Source: Monocercomonoides exilis
Lineage: Eukaryota > Preaxostyla > Oxymonadida > Polymastigidae
Assembly: GCA_001643675.2 (NCBI GenBank)
Contig: LSRY02000024.1
Location: 622,001 to 686,000 of the forward strand
Direction of reading: 5' to 3'
Length of the DNA stretch: 64,000 nucleotides
Every line of letters begins with the position of its first letter. Position 1 is the first letter of the stretch. Below, one piece after another: positions 10,901 to 19,341 of this stretch. The notes beneath the pieces are model-generated. The model worked only from the letters and a program-made list of their open reading frames with translations, was not told where the DNA came from and did not search any database. A program made the position numbers and the translations under genes.

Positions 10901-13900
10901 AGATACGACTCGTGGTTCTGTGGGTTTGCTTATTATCCTTGTGCCACCATCACCCACACCGCGCAGGTGCGATTTTCAGGGGGAAATAAAAAAATCGAAT
11001 TGGATCCAGAATTCGTGCTTGCCGAAAAGGTTTCCATGGCCGATTCCTTTGAATGGGAGATTTCATGTGCCACAAAAGGAACGGTAGTTGAGGTGAAGGT
11101 GCCAACCACTTTTGAATCTGAGAATTTCTTGATCGATGTGCAAAGCAGATGCTCGATTAGAAAGATTAAATTCAGCATTCCATCTGCTCTATCCAGTGAA
11201 TCTGCACTGATATCTGCACACTCGCCATCGTTCAATATCACAGACTGCTCGGTTGCGAGTTCGCCAGGCAGTGCTGTTGGCCAATCGATTGGATACAGCT
11301 TTGTGAAAGCGTTTGCGGGAAAACTGAGAATGGAGCAATTTGAAATCAGAGAAGGTCTGAGATTTGATGGGCATTCGTTGGTTGAGTTTGTGGGAGGGGT
11401 GAGTGTTGTGTATTTCAAAGGATGCAACGTAGCAAACGTTAGAAAGATCAATGGAGACGGGGGGCTGATAAAAGGAGCAGTTGGAACACAGTCTGGGGAA
11501 GGAGAGGGAAAGGTTGGGATTGTTGTGATTGAAACGTGCACTGTGATAAACTGCAACTGCCAAGGGACACCACAAGAGATTGGAAAAGGAGGAGGGATAT
11601 GCGTGAGCTTGGATGGAGATGGAAGTGTTGTTGTGAATGGGACGAGCACAATCGATTCATGCGAGGCGAAGAACAACGGAGGAGGAACCAAAGGAAGAGG
11701 CGGAGGAATGATGCTGACAATGGCGAGTCCGAACTGCAAGATGGAAATTGCGGAAAATGTTAAGTTTTCATCGACATCTTCAACGCAAAATGATGCACAA
11801 TATGGAAAGGATTTGTTTGTTTGCTGCGATTCTGGGATTTTTCTTGAGTCAAAGGTGAATGCAAACTCTTTCAAATTTTTTGATAAAAGCGCCATTCCAT
11901 CGGATGAATTGAAGTTTTGCGGGAGCGAGGATGGGGAAGATGAGAAAGTGATTCCGCTGTTTGTGTATTTGTTCTCAATCGGATCGAAGTTGACAGTCGA
12001 TGGGAAAGGAGAGGTGGCATTGGATCACAGCTGTTGTGGATTTGAGAAGTTTGGGTGCCAATCAATTGATTATTGTGTGACCAGTCGAGTAAAGAAAAAC
12101 ATGCAGACAGTTGAAGTTTCTTCTGAATCATCAATAGAAAGTGAAATGAAAGTGGTTTCATTTGATGTGAGTTTGACAGGAAAAGAAATACAAGCAGGAG
12201 AGAAGATGAAAGTTGAGGTGAAGGATGGAGGGGAAATAAATCAAAATGGGCTTATTGAGTGCACAAAATCATTTGAAATGACTAATTTGGCATTTGTAAT
12301 GAACAAAGTTATCAATGGAAGGAGGACTGCATTTGTCCATTCTTCGACATCAACAATCACGATAACAAGCTGTTCTGTCGCGTTTTCAAGGGATGCATTA
12401 GCTGATGAAAAGATTGGATACAACATCCTGAACATTGAGGGAGGAGAACTGATTGTTGATGGATTAATGATGGAAATTGTAGAAACACTGAAGATGAATG
12501 GGAAGTCGCCAATAGCAATAACCAATGGAGAGAAATTGGACATCAAGAACAGCAGAGTGAGTGGAGTGACGGTGGAAGACGGGAGCGGAGAAGGAAGAGG
12601 TTGCATTGGTGCTGGGATAGAAGAAGGAGGAAGCGCAGTTGTGGATAACTGCAGCATTTCAACAATATGCACAGGTGGAGGTGGGATGAAAGGAGGAGGA
12701 ATGATGATTTCAGCTGAGGATGAAGGAAGAATAGAGATTAAAAGCGTGGCATTCACGGGATGCGAGGTGCCAAGAGAGGACAACTCACAGAAAGGAGGAG
12801 GAATGGGAGGAGGGATGTTTGTTCGATTGGCAGATCAACAGGAATCATTTAAGATGGAAGGAGTGACATTCAGCGGGTGTAATGCCTGGAAAGGGAAGAA
12901 AGTGTTCATATCGGGAAATGAACTGGACGAGGTTATGTCAAACGAAAAACTGAAATGGGGATTGAGTGCAAATGATAAGAATTCCTTGGATGAGCTGTGT
13001 GGATGGGAGAGGATGACAACAGGAGAGGAGGGATATGTGATTCCACTTGTTGTGTATTTGTGGACGAACTGGAGCAGGGATGGGTTTGTTTCGAGAGAGA
13101 AAGGAGGAGACTTTAGTGGATGCGGGTATTCAGAAGCACCATGCTCATCGATTGAGCACTTGATATCACTTCGACATCCAACACTTGGAGGAGGGGAAAC
13201 ACATATTTCCATTGTGGGATCAGGGTTGCTGAGCCATTCCATATCGTTCTTGTCTTCGTTGCCAACTTCACCAGATTCAGAGGCGCCAGCAGTTGTGATA
13301 AAAGGGACAAAGAAAGGGACAGGGGTTACGATCAGTGACGAAGATGAGAATGATTTGGATGAAGGTTCAATGATATCGTCGAATGTGAGCCTGTCATTTG
13401 TGAATGTGTCATTCACAAAACCCAGCATCATTGCTCATCATGAAGTGTTCATTGATTCTTCTGGAACAAATACACTCTTGTCTATCACTGACTGCTCATT
13501 TGGTTCGTTGAAATGGCTGACAGAAACGATAGGATATTATTTGATGAGGGTGAATGGAGGGAGTGTTGCAATTGAGAGATGTTCATTGAGTCTGATTTCT
13601 GATTTGAAAGGGTTCATCAGTTTCAGCCCAAGTGCGAGCCAGGTGACTGTTCAGAATGTGAACATTTCATTTGCTTCCGTGAAGGAGAGAAGCTTGATTT
13701 CGATGATGGAAGAGGAAAGCCAGATGAATGGAAAGGAAAATGAATTTTCAAATGGGAACAGACCAGTTTTGAGTGTTGTTGGGTGTTCATTTGCGAACAT
13801 CACGAATGAAGGAAATGGAGCGAGTGTTGTTGATGTGGGATCATTTGAGGATGGAGTGGAGTGTGTGATGGATGAGTGTTCGATGTCGAGTTGCAAGAGT

Positions 13901-16840
13901 GGCTTAAGCACAGAAGGAGGAGGAATGAGAGTTGTGCTGAAAAGCGGAGAATCAGTCTTGAAAGTGAATGGGAGCACATTTTCGATGTGCAAGTGCTCGA
14001 GTGAGACAGGGTGTGGAGGAGGGCTGTTCATTGATGGGTCTGACCCGAATGCGAATTATGGAAATGAAAGTCAGATTCCGCCTCTGAATTTCAAGATTGT
14101 GAATATCCTATTTGATATGAATGAGGCACATGTGGGAAAAGACATATTTGTCAGATGCCACTCGATTGCTCACCAGATCAACGAAACACTATTTGCGTTG
14201 AACTTCAACCAGGAATCATTGGACTCAAACAACTCGATCTGCGGGAGGGATTTAAAAGGGAATACTGATATGGATCTGATTCCGCTGATCACATATTATT
14301 ATTCGGCACAGGTGTTTCTAAGTGCAACAGGGAGTGACAGCAGACGATGCGGGTCTCGGAGCTATCCATGCATGAGCATCAACTGTGGGGTTGATCACAT
14401 TCAGGAAGGGGTGATGAATGCGATTCTGATTGATGGGGAAGGGCTTGTGACAAAGGAATGTGCGATTGGAGACCTGGTTGTGAATTCATTCAAAAAGACA
14501 CAGGCAGTTGTTAGGTTGAAATCTAAGTTTGAGAAATCGGCAGAGAAGGATTGCATCATGGAGTTTATTAATGAAAGCTCAATTGAGAGGTGCTCATTCC
14601 AGTTTGAAGATTCTTTTGAATCAACTCACAATTGCCTTTTGAAAGTGAAGAACGGAACAATGGAAATCAAAAAATGTGAATTCTTCTTTTCTTCTGATAA
14701 ACTGAAGTTGAACAGTTCAATTGTGAGTGTGGAAAGTGGAGAGTTGAAGATAACAGAAGCAACATTCAGGGACATTCATTCTACAAGATCGGTGCTTTTA
14801 TTCAACAAAGAATCGAATGTCACATTGCTTGAAACAATTATTTCAAATATCGAATGTGAGGGAGATGTTGTGAGTGTTGGAAGAAAAGCGAAAGTGGCGA
14901 TGAAGATCATGACGATTGAGAATGTGACACTGCTGACGAATGGGTGTGCCATTGAGATGGAAGATGCTGAGCAAGGTGTGAGTGTGCTGAACTGCTCATT
15001 TGGAAGGTGTGTGAATCCGGTTGATAAAGGAAGCATGATGCAGATAAGAAATTCCAAGGAAGTGAGGGTTGAGATATGTGTGTTTGATGGAGAAAAAGAA
15101 ATTGAGTTTATCAATGAAGGAAACAAAATAAAAGAGGGATTATGCAAATGGAATGGATCATTGGTTGATGTTGAAAACAGCAATGCGGAGATGAGGGAAA
15201 CAACAATCAGAAACAGCAATGCAGGTGGATTGTGGGTGAGTGGAGGAAGTTTAATGATTGAAAAAGGAGAATTTGAGAACAACAACCCAGAGATTGAAGG
15301 ATATCCATCAGCTCGAAGGAATGTGATTTGTGAAGGGAATGGTGAGTTGAATGTTGTGAGTGTGAAAGGGGGAGATGGATGGGAAAGAAATACTTCATTG
15401 TGGATATTGGACGAAGGATGCGAATTGGGAGGGATAGCGAGTGAAAGAACATCATCATTTTTCATCCCGGTCTTGGAAGAAGTGAAGAACACAACACAGC
15501 CAACAGGAGAAATGGAACTGATCATTCATGGGAAGCTGCTTCTTCCATGCAATCTGTCAGTGAAGATAAGCATGAAGGATGGGGATGTTGAGCTTTCACA
15601 CACAAACATGATTGCAGAAGATGGGTATATATCAGAGAGCGAGGTGCATTCGGTTATCTCATCTGAAGTGCTGAAAGAGATGGAGAAGAAAACAGAAGTG
15701 AGTGTGTGCATTGTGTTTGGAAAAGACAGATCATCATGTTCGAATGGAATTGTGGTGGTGAATAAGAGTGAATCACAATCAAAAGGAGATGACAACATCG
15801 ATGAAGGAGGAGACAATGTGAATAAAGGAGGAACAAACAATGAATGGAGCTTGATTGTGATTGTTGTGTTGGGTGTGTTGCTTTTGATTGTTCTGATTGG
15901 CTTTTCATTCATTGTTGTGCTTTTGAGAAAGAAACTGAGAGAATCAGAAAGGAATGTTAAAAAAGAGAGAATGGAAAATGAGGAGATAATGAGAAAGATT
16001 GAGAGGAGAAGAAGAGAGGGGAATGGAGGGAGCTTTGAGATGAGCGAGATGCCGTCGACTTTGCTGGAAGGGATGACAAGCCAAATTCCACTTCTGATTG
16101 ACAACGATGAAGAAGATCTTCCAGATCCTCCACCAATGACTGATGGAGAGCTGAATGAGAATGATCATCCAGATTTGGAATCTCCATTACCTTTTTCTGA
16201 GGATGGTTCTGTTCCTGGAATGCTACAATCTCATTCATTGAATGTGATATCAGCAAAGAAGCCATTTCGAGAGAAGGAGAAAAAGAACCTGAAAACGTTG
16301 CATTCGATGATTCATTCAGTTCAAGGTGATTTCACACTGGGAACAAGAGCTATGAATGTTGTTGATGGGAAGGAGGTGGTTTTGGCAGTGGCAGAGCTGT
16401 TTGAGCATTTGATTTCAGTTGGAGACGAAAGGGTAGAAATGATGGGGAAACAATTGTGTCCATATACGATCTTTGTTGAGGATGGAAATAATGAAATGTT
16501 TGTTTTGAGAGAGGAATTGGAGGATGGAAAGGAGAAAGAGGAAATGAAGCGATGGAGTGCACCAGAAGCGGGAAATGAAGATGATGGAATCGAAAAAGCA
16601 GTTGTTTTCGCACTTGGACTGATTCTGCATGAAATGACAACAGGAGAAGTGCCATTGAGCGAGTGTGATGCGGAGGAAGCGCAGGAGATGATGAGGGATG
16701 GGGTGCGACCTTTGACAGAAGGAATTGAAGGAGAAGATCTGGTTGAGCTGATGGAGAAGATGTGGGTGGATGAGCCAGATAGCAGGCCGAGTTTGGCAGA
16801 AGCGAAGAAATGGATAAAGAAAATGATAAATGAAGGATGA
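7904..16840 (+). CDS. Giant beta-helix surface receptor with cytoplasmic pseudokinase (copy 1)
   Basis: One intronless 2,978-residue ORF, ATG to TGA. Residues 1-21 form a signal peptide (STVIFFTVLAHIFIY). The ectodomain is built of short Cys/Gly repeats of the type C-x-F-x2-C ... GGGI/GGGL, typical of right-handed beta-helix (Pmp-like) proteins. Five modules recur at about residues 640, 1000, 1372, 1735 and 2142, each with a C-G-x(4-6)-P/G-C-x-[ST]-[IV] signature. One membrane helix follows at about 2647-2673 (IVIVVLGVLLLIVLIGFSF), then a basic, charged helix (RKKLRESERNVKKERM). The end, about 2790-2975, resembles a protein-kinase C-lobe: WSAPEAG, VFALGLILHEMTTGEVPL, and DSRPSLAEA. The VAIK lysine, HRD and DFG are missing, so it is probably a pseudokinase with a scaffold or sensor role. 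The surface location and signalling role are inferred. Confidence 0.9.
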   Translation: MRSTVIFFTVLAHIFIYNSQSTEHFIEQQRDEEFKNEKIFVHPLVHRCLKNSSEHEVYCNNLLQHTNTFQPSISVGNTEIEGKSEKHDLQHDVKENKRNYRTIEPEMSRDYRMRLFKEMLKEHPQSEIEGCVCASNSSIELKEIGLVGGERGGVVRGRKGSVVVVRGCVVGMRKGNEAGAFDLCGSIGILMNITLNGWGRGGEIYSGRLFGGSDEGEGSISVSESHFSYFCVSSAPFLSSPSISLISLSQLTFFNISTANDACSPATTTSTQITCLMSSCSFSSVCDAFDGGIVPSLNNPLASLTASNTSFMKCCRTRNVKCEGTAEAPLKPDRQNDTFNGVNSFIWCEWNGSRTTGESDSVSDGVSCGGAIYMYNLNSGELSVSHCLFNNCFAYSRGGGIMCYNIKSVEIVDNTFNSCVAQNQYGGGLCAVLISTCVRIRRCEFQNCKTYSYGGGLYLDNFHISGIDCIEVENGEGESACVIDCSFASCSVTNYYGGGMCCVAVPAPQFKMRSIQFILCSAMEYGGGLYFNPNRATAYNDIIYCYFLFFHECCCRDAANPRGHDVEYVDYYNLYLNSGNPLYECYTTNTNEQRICYAYNFLNANAWTYDQTSKKNWLKDKSIYVSVSGNDLYELCGSNESNPCLTVKKAFEMSEVQISLAITLMEGNHISETTTVAIGTKKISIIGKGRTKSSIGTGALSSIRTLFSVSTGHLGLLHMKIDCNSNSSPSPSVVVVSDGSGSLSLEDVVITTSKTGDYVMSSSVFVAPLSQLLMTDVEIINMNVSKSLFSEPDISSSFSSSSSTLFLTSTASGESMLANVKVTNVKLTEGDGVVVAKSVKAGETFVVKNVTIEDCECKAGSGGGIKVELESSSSKLRVGSSTAAANEETKLNRCKCSGNGGGIMLHLTDGSHDFSIVSVDFTGCTAKSGGNYVFVNGGDSENWGITTEKLKGIQGISTLKELVGYDTDDTTMLQFPLNVFLDSHTGAAHVGKKKDGILGRYDSWFCGFAYYPCATITHTAQVRFSGGNKKIELDPEFVLAEKVSMADSFEWEISCATKGTVVEVKVPTTFESENFLIDVQSRCSIRKIKFSIPSALSSESALISAHSPSFNITDCSVASSPGSAVGQSIGYSFVKAFAGKLRMEQFEIREGLRFDGHSLVEFVGGVSVVYFKGCNVANVRKINGDGGLIKGAVGTQSGEGEGKVGIVVIETCTVINCNCQGTPQEIGKGGGICVSLDGDGSVVVNGTSTIDSCEAKNNGGGTKGRGGGMMLTMASPNCKMEIAENVKFSSTSSTQNDAQYGKDLFVCCDSGIFLESKVNANSFKFFDKSAIPSDELKFCGSEDGEDEKVIPLFVYLFSIGSKLTVDGKGEVALDHSCCGFEKFGCQSIDYCVTSRVKKNMQTVEVSSESSIESEMKVVSFDVSLTGKEIQAGEKMKVEVKDGGEINQNGLIECTKSFEMTNLAFVMNKVINGRRTAFVHSSTSTITITSCSVAFSRDALADEKIGYNILNIEGGELIVDGLMMEIVETLKMNGKSPIAITNGEKLDIKNSRVSGVTVEDGSGEGRGCIGAGIEEGGSAVVDNCSISTICTGGGGMKGGGMMISAEDEGRIEIKSVAFTGCEVPREDNSQKGGGMGGGMFVRLADQQESFKMEGVTFSGCNAWKGKKVFISGNELDEVMSNEKLKWGLSANDKNSLDELCGWERMTTGEEGYVIPLVVYLWTNWSRDGFVSREKGGDFSGCGYSEAPCSSIEHLISLRHPTLGGGETHISIVGSGLLSHSISFLSSLPTSPDSEAPAVVIKGTKKGTGVTISDEDENDLDEGSMISSNVSLSFVNVSFTKPSIIAHHEVFIDSSGTNTLLSITDCSFGSLKWLTETIGYYLMRVNGGSVAIERCSLSLISDLKGFISFSPSASQVTVQNVNISFASVKERSLISMMEEESQMNGKENEFSNGNRPVLSVVGCSFANITNEGNGASVVDVGSFEDGVECVMDECSMSSCKSGLSTEGGGMRVVLKSGESVLKVNGSTFSMCKCSSETGCGGGLFIDGSDPNANYGNESQIPPLNFKIVNILFDMNEAHVGKDIFVRCHSIAHQINETLFALNFNQESLDSNNSICGRDLKGNTDMDLIPLITYYYSAQVFLSATGSDSRRCGSRSYPCMSINCGVDHIQEGVMNAILIDGEGLVTKECAIGDLVVNSFKKTQAVVRLKSKFEKSAEKDCIMEFINESSIERCSFQFEDSFESTHNCLLKVKNGTMEIKKCEFFFSSDKLKLNSSIVSVESGELKITEATFRDIHSTRSVLLFNKESNVTLLETIISNIECEGDVVSVGRKAKVAMKIMTIENVTLLTNGCAIEMEDAEQGVSVLNCSFGRCVNPVDKGSMMQIRNSKEVRVEICVFDGEKEIEFINEGNKIKEGLCKWNGSLVDVENSNAEMRETTIRNSNAGGLWVSGGSLMIEKGEFENNNPEIEGYPSARRNVICEGNGELNVVSVKGGDGWERNTSLWILDEGCELGGIASERTSSFFIPVLEEVKNTTQPTGEMELIIHGKLLLPCNLSVKISMKDGDVELSHTNMIAEDGYISESEVHSVISSEVLKEMEKKTEVSVCIVFGKDRSSCSNGIVVVNKSESQSKGDDNIDEGGDNVNKGGTNNEWSLIVIVVLGVLLLIVLIGFSFIVVLLRKKLRESERNVKKERMENEEIMRKIERRRREGNGGSFEMSEMPSTLLEGMTSQIPLLIDNDEEDLPDPPPMTDGELNENDHPDLESPLPFSEDGSVPGMLQSHSLNVISAKKPFREKEKKNLKTLHSMIHSVQGDFTLGTRAMNVVDGKEVVLAVAELFEHLISVGDERVEMMGKQLCPYTIFVEDGNNEMFVLREELEDGKEKEEMKRWSAPEAGNEDDGIEKAVVFALGLILHEMTTGEVPLSECDAEEAQEMMRDGVRPLTEGIEGEDLVELMEKMWVDEPDSRPSLAEAKKWIKKMINEG

Positions 16841-17190
16841 AGCTGAGTGAAAAATATCACAAAAAAAATGTTCACAAATAAATAACATTTCACCCCCAAA
16901 TATTTTATTGCAAAATTGTGTTGCTTGATACATGGTGCAATAGGTGCAATATGTGCAAAAGGTGCACTTTGCTCGAATTGTGCGATTGAAATTTCAAAAA
17001 TTATAAATGAAACGTGGAATAATTATCACACACGATCTCTATGGTTGCTTTAATGACATATCTGTGTGCGAAAATGTTTATGTATTATCGAACGATAGAT
17101 TTTCACATTCAATGCAGCATGGATGATTCTCATTTCACAACACTTCGGAATTAATTTTTATTGTGTTTCCATTTTCATCTTTTTATTTTA
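16841..17190 (+). promoter_or_regulatory. Conserved 3' flank with GTGCAA tandem units
   Basis: About 350 bp after the stop codon are shared with the second receptor gene (52987-53325). The block contains aataaat motifs at 16877-16884 that could serve polyadenylation, and a tandem run of ggtgcaata-like units at 16934-16968. Copy 2 has fewer units. The rest is AT-rich with no ORF. Confidence 0.45.
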
Positions 17191-17434
17191 TTTTTAATTC
17201 CATTAAATTTTTTTGTTATTCTATTAAATAATTCGATGAGAATAAATTAACCCAAAAATATTTTTAACAAATATTTATTGTTTTTATCAATTTATTTTTT
17301 TTTTGAATTTATTTTATTATATGGGACGTTATCTTTAGCTTTCAAAATATAGTTCCACTCAACATTTTTGAATTTTTTTACGATATTCAATAATTTTTTC
17401 TGACACTTTTTTTTGGTACGGACATGTTTGAATA

Positions 17435-18442
17435 GGGTCAACTTTTTAATGGGACTTTTTTCTTTATTGGCACTTTTTTTGTTTTTGCATGCCAATCATT
17501 CAAAAAAGCTAGATGGACCTCAACACTCGGATGAATGTGTTTATAAAACAAATACATTAAATTACCGGTTTGTTTTTTATATTTTGTTTATTTTTCGTAG
17601 AGATGCAGCAATTTTTTATTTATTTTGAAGTGATTTTTTACAGCCGAGGAAGCATTTCACAAAAAACTGAAATATATTTTTAAAAACTACAAGCATTATC
17701 CTTTTCATATTCAAAATCTTAAGTTTAACAACTTGTTTTTTTCTTGATTTTTTCACATTTCAATTTTTTATCAACATGCGAATACAATTTTAAAAATTTC
17801 TTTGTTATTAAAATGAAGTGTTAAAAATAAAAATATGATATGAAAAATGCACACTCGAAAAAAGAAGTATGAAAAAGGTTGAACATTGAAATTTTCTATT
17901 TGCATCAAATAAATCAAAACAAAATAAGTTTGATCTCAGATCATTCAATGTTGTGACAATTCACCTGTTTGAGACAAAAAGAAAATTTCAATGTTCAACC
18001 TTTTTCATACTTCTTTTTTCGAGTGTGCATTTTTCATATCATATTTTTATTTTTAACACTTCATTTTAATAACAAAGAAATTTTTAAAATTGTATTCGCA
18101 TGTTGATAAAAAATTGAAATGTGAAAAAATCAAGAAAAAAACAAGTTGTTAAACTTAAGATTTTGAATATGAAAAGGATAATGCTTGTAGTTTTTAAAAA
18201 TATATTTCAGTTTTTTGTGAAATGCTTCCTCGGCTGTAAAAAATCACTTCAAAATAAATAAAAAATTGCTGCATCTCTACGAAAAATAAACAAAATATAA
18301 AAAACAAACCGGTAATTTAATGTATTTGTTTTATAAACACATTCATCCGAGTGTTGAGGTCCATCTAGCTTTTTTGAATGATTGGCATGCAAAAACAAAA
18401 AAAGTGCCAATAAAGAAAAAAGTCCCATTAAAAAGTTGACCC
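17435..18442. mobile_element. 1-kb palindromic element with TA target duplication
   Basis: Arms 17435-17897 and 17980-18442 are inverted copies; paired positions sum to 35877, and the arm ORFs translate identically. They surround an 82-bp loop. The termini are GGGTCAACTTTTTAATGGGA and its complement. TA is present on both outer sides (17433-17434 and 18443-18444), matching Tc1/mariner-type integration. The arms encode only a short hydrophobic ORF with no known motif. This is a fold-back, non-autonomous element. Confidence 0.85.
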
Positions 18443-18619
18443 TAATTAAGATATGAAAGCCGAAAAAATTTGAAACAAATTGCATTTTAATTCAAAAATG
18501 CACAACTATTTCCACAAATGTGTTTTTGTTTGTTTTTTTATGATTTCTTAACATTTTGTCGTATTTTTCTATAAGCATCATAAAACGAATTTTTTCAAAC
18601 TTTTTAACAAATACAGCTA

Positions 18620-18963
18620 TCGCATAAAATACAGGACAAGATCGATTTCACAATAACCGCAAGAGGAATAATTCTGACAATTTTCCTCAAAATACATATT
18701 GTTATTGCTAAGTCATTTGATATATAAGACTTTCAAAACTTCCTCGTATATGCTCAGAAAAAATATATATCGAAATCTCGGTAAAATGGGATTTTGAGTT
18801 TCTCCGAAATTTTAATAATAATTTTATCTGAGCACTTATGAAACTATTTTGAAAGACTCGTTTATCAAATGAATTTGTATTAACGAGATGTATTTTGAGG
18901 AAAATTGTCAGAATTATTCCTCTTGCGGTTATTGTGAAATCAATCTTGTCCGGTATTTTTTGC
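18620..18963. repeat. MITE family A, copy 2
   Basis: This has the same fold-back structure as the element at 4777-5125. The left end is TCGCATAAAATACAGGACA after a TA, and the two arms contain aggaataattctgacaattt and its complement. The right terminus is decayed (ttttttgcaca). Unlike the other two copies, it is not part of the large duplication. Confidence 0.75.
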
Positions 18964-19341
18964 ACAAACTGTATTGACATCAAATTATCCATGAATTTCC
19001 AAAAAAGGATAAAGCTAATTTGTTGCTTTTGATCTTTATTATGTTTCAATTAAAATAAAAAAAAAGAAGCTTGTATATTTTATGGAAAAATTGAATCACA
19101 TTGATTTGGAAATTATTATTTGGAAGTGATCAAAAATGAGAACACTTTATTCGATTTGGGCTTTTCTTTCATTATAATCATTAAAATTTTGAAATTGTAT
19201 CCCAAATATAATTATTATAGAACAAAGTTGAGATTTTTATTGAAAATATTTATTTTGAGACTGATTCATTCACATCAAACATTAAATTGATCTGTTTATT
19301 ACATAATAATAATTTTTTGAATGTGATGGTTTGGTTTTTTT
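18964..19341. other. Intergenic, AT-rich
   Basis: No gene or repeat was recognised here. It is the likely former 5' flank of the receptor pseudogene, but it does not show the promoter block shared by the two intact receptor genes. Confidence 0.4.

Larger units (their letters stand above)
4777..17190 (+). repeat. Segmental duplication, copy 1
   Basis: Direct repeat of 41070-53325. The match starts at the left end of MITE A, continues through ~250 bp of non-coding sequence, the promoter, the whole receptor gene and ~350 bp of 3' flank, and fades in the T-rich stretch near 17190. Copy 1 is interrupted by element C (5377-7774), which is absent from copy 2. Confidence 0.85.
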
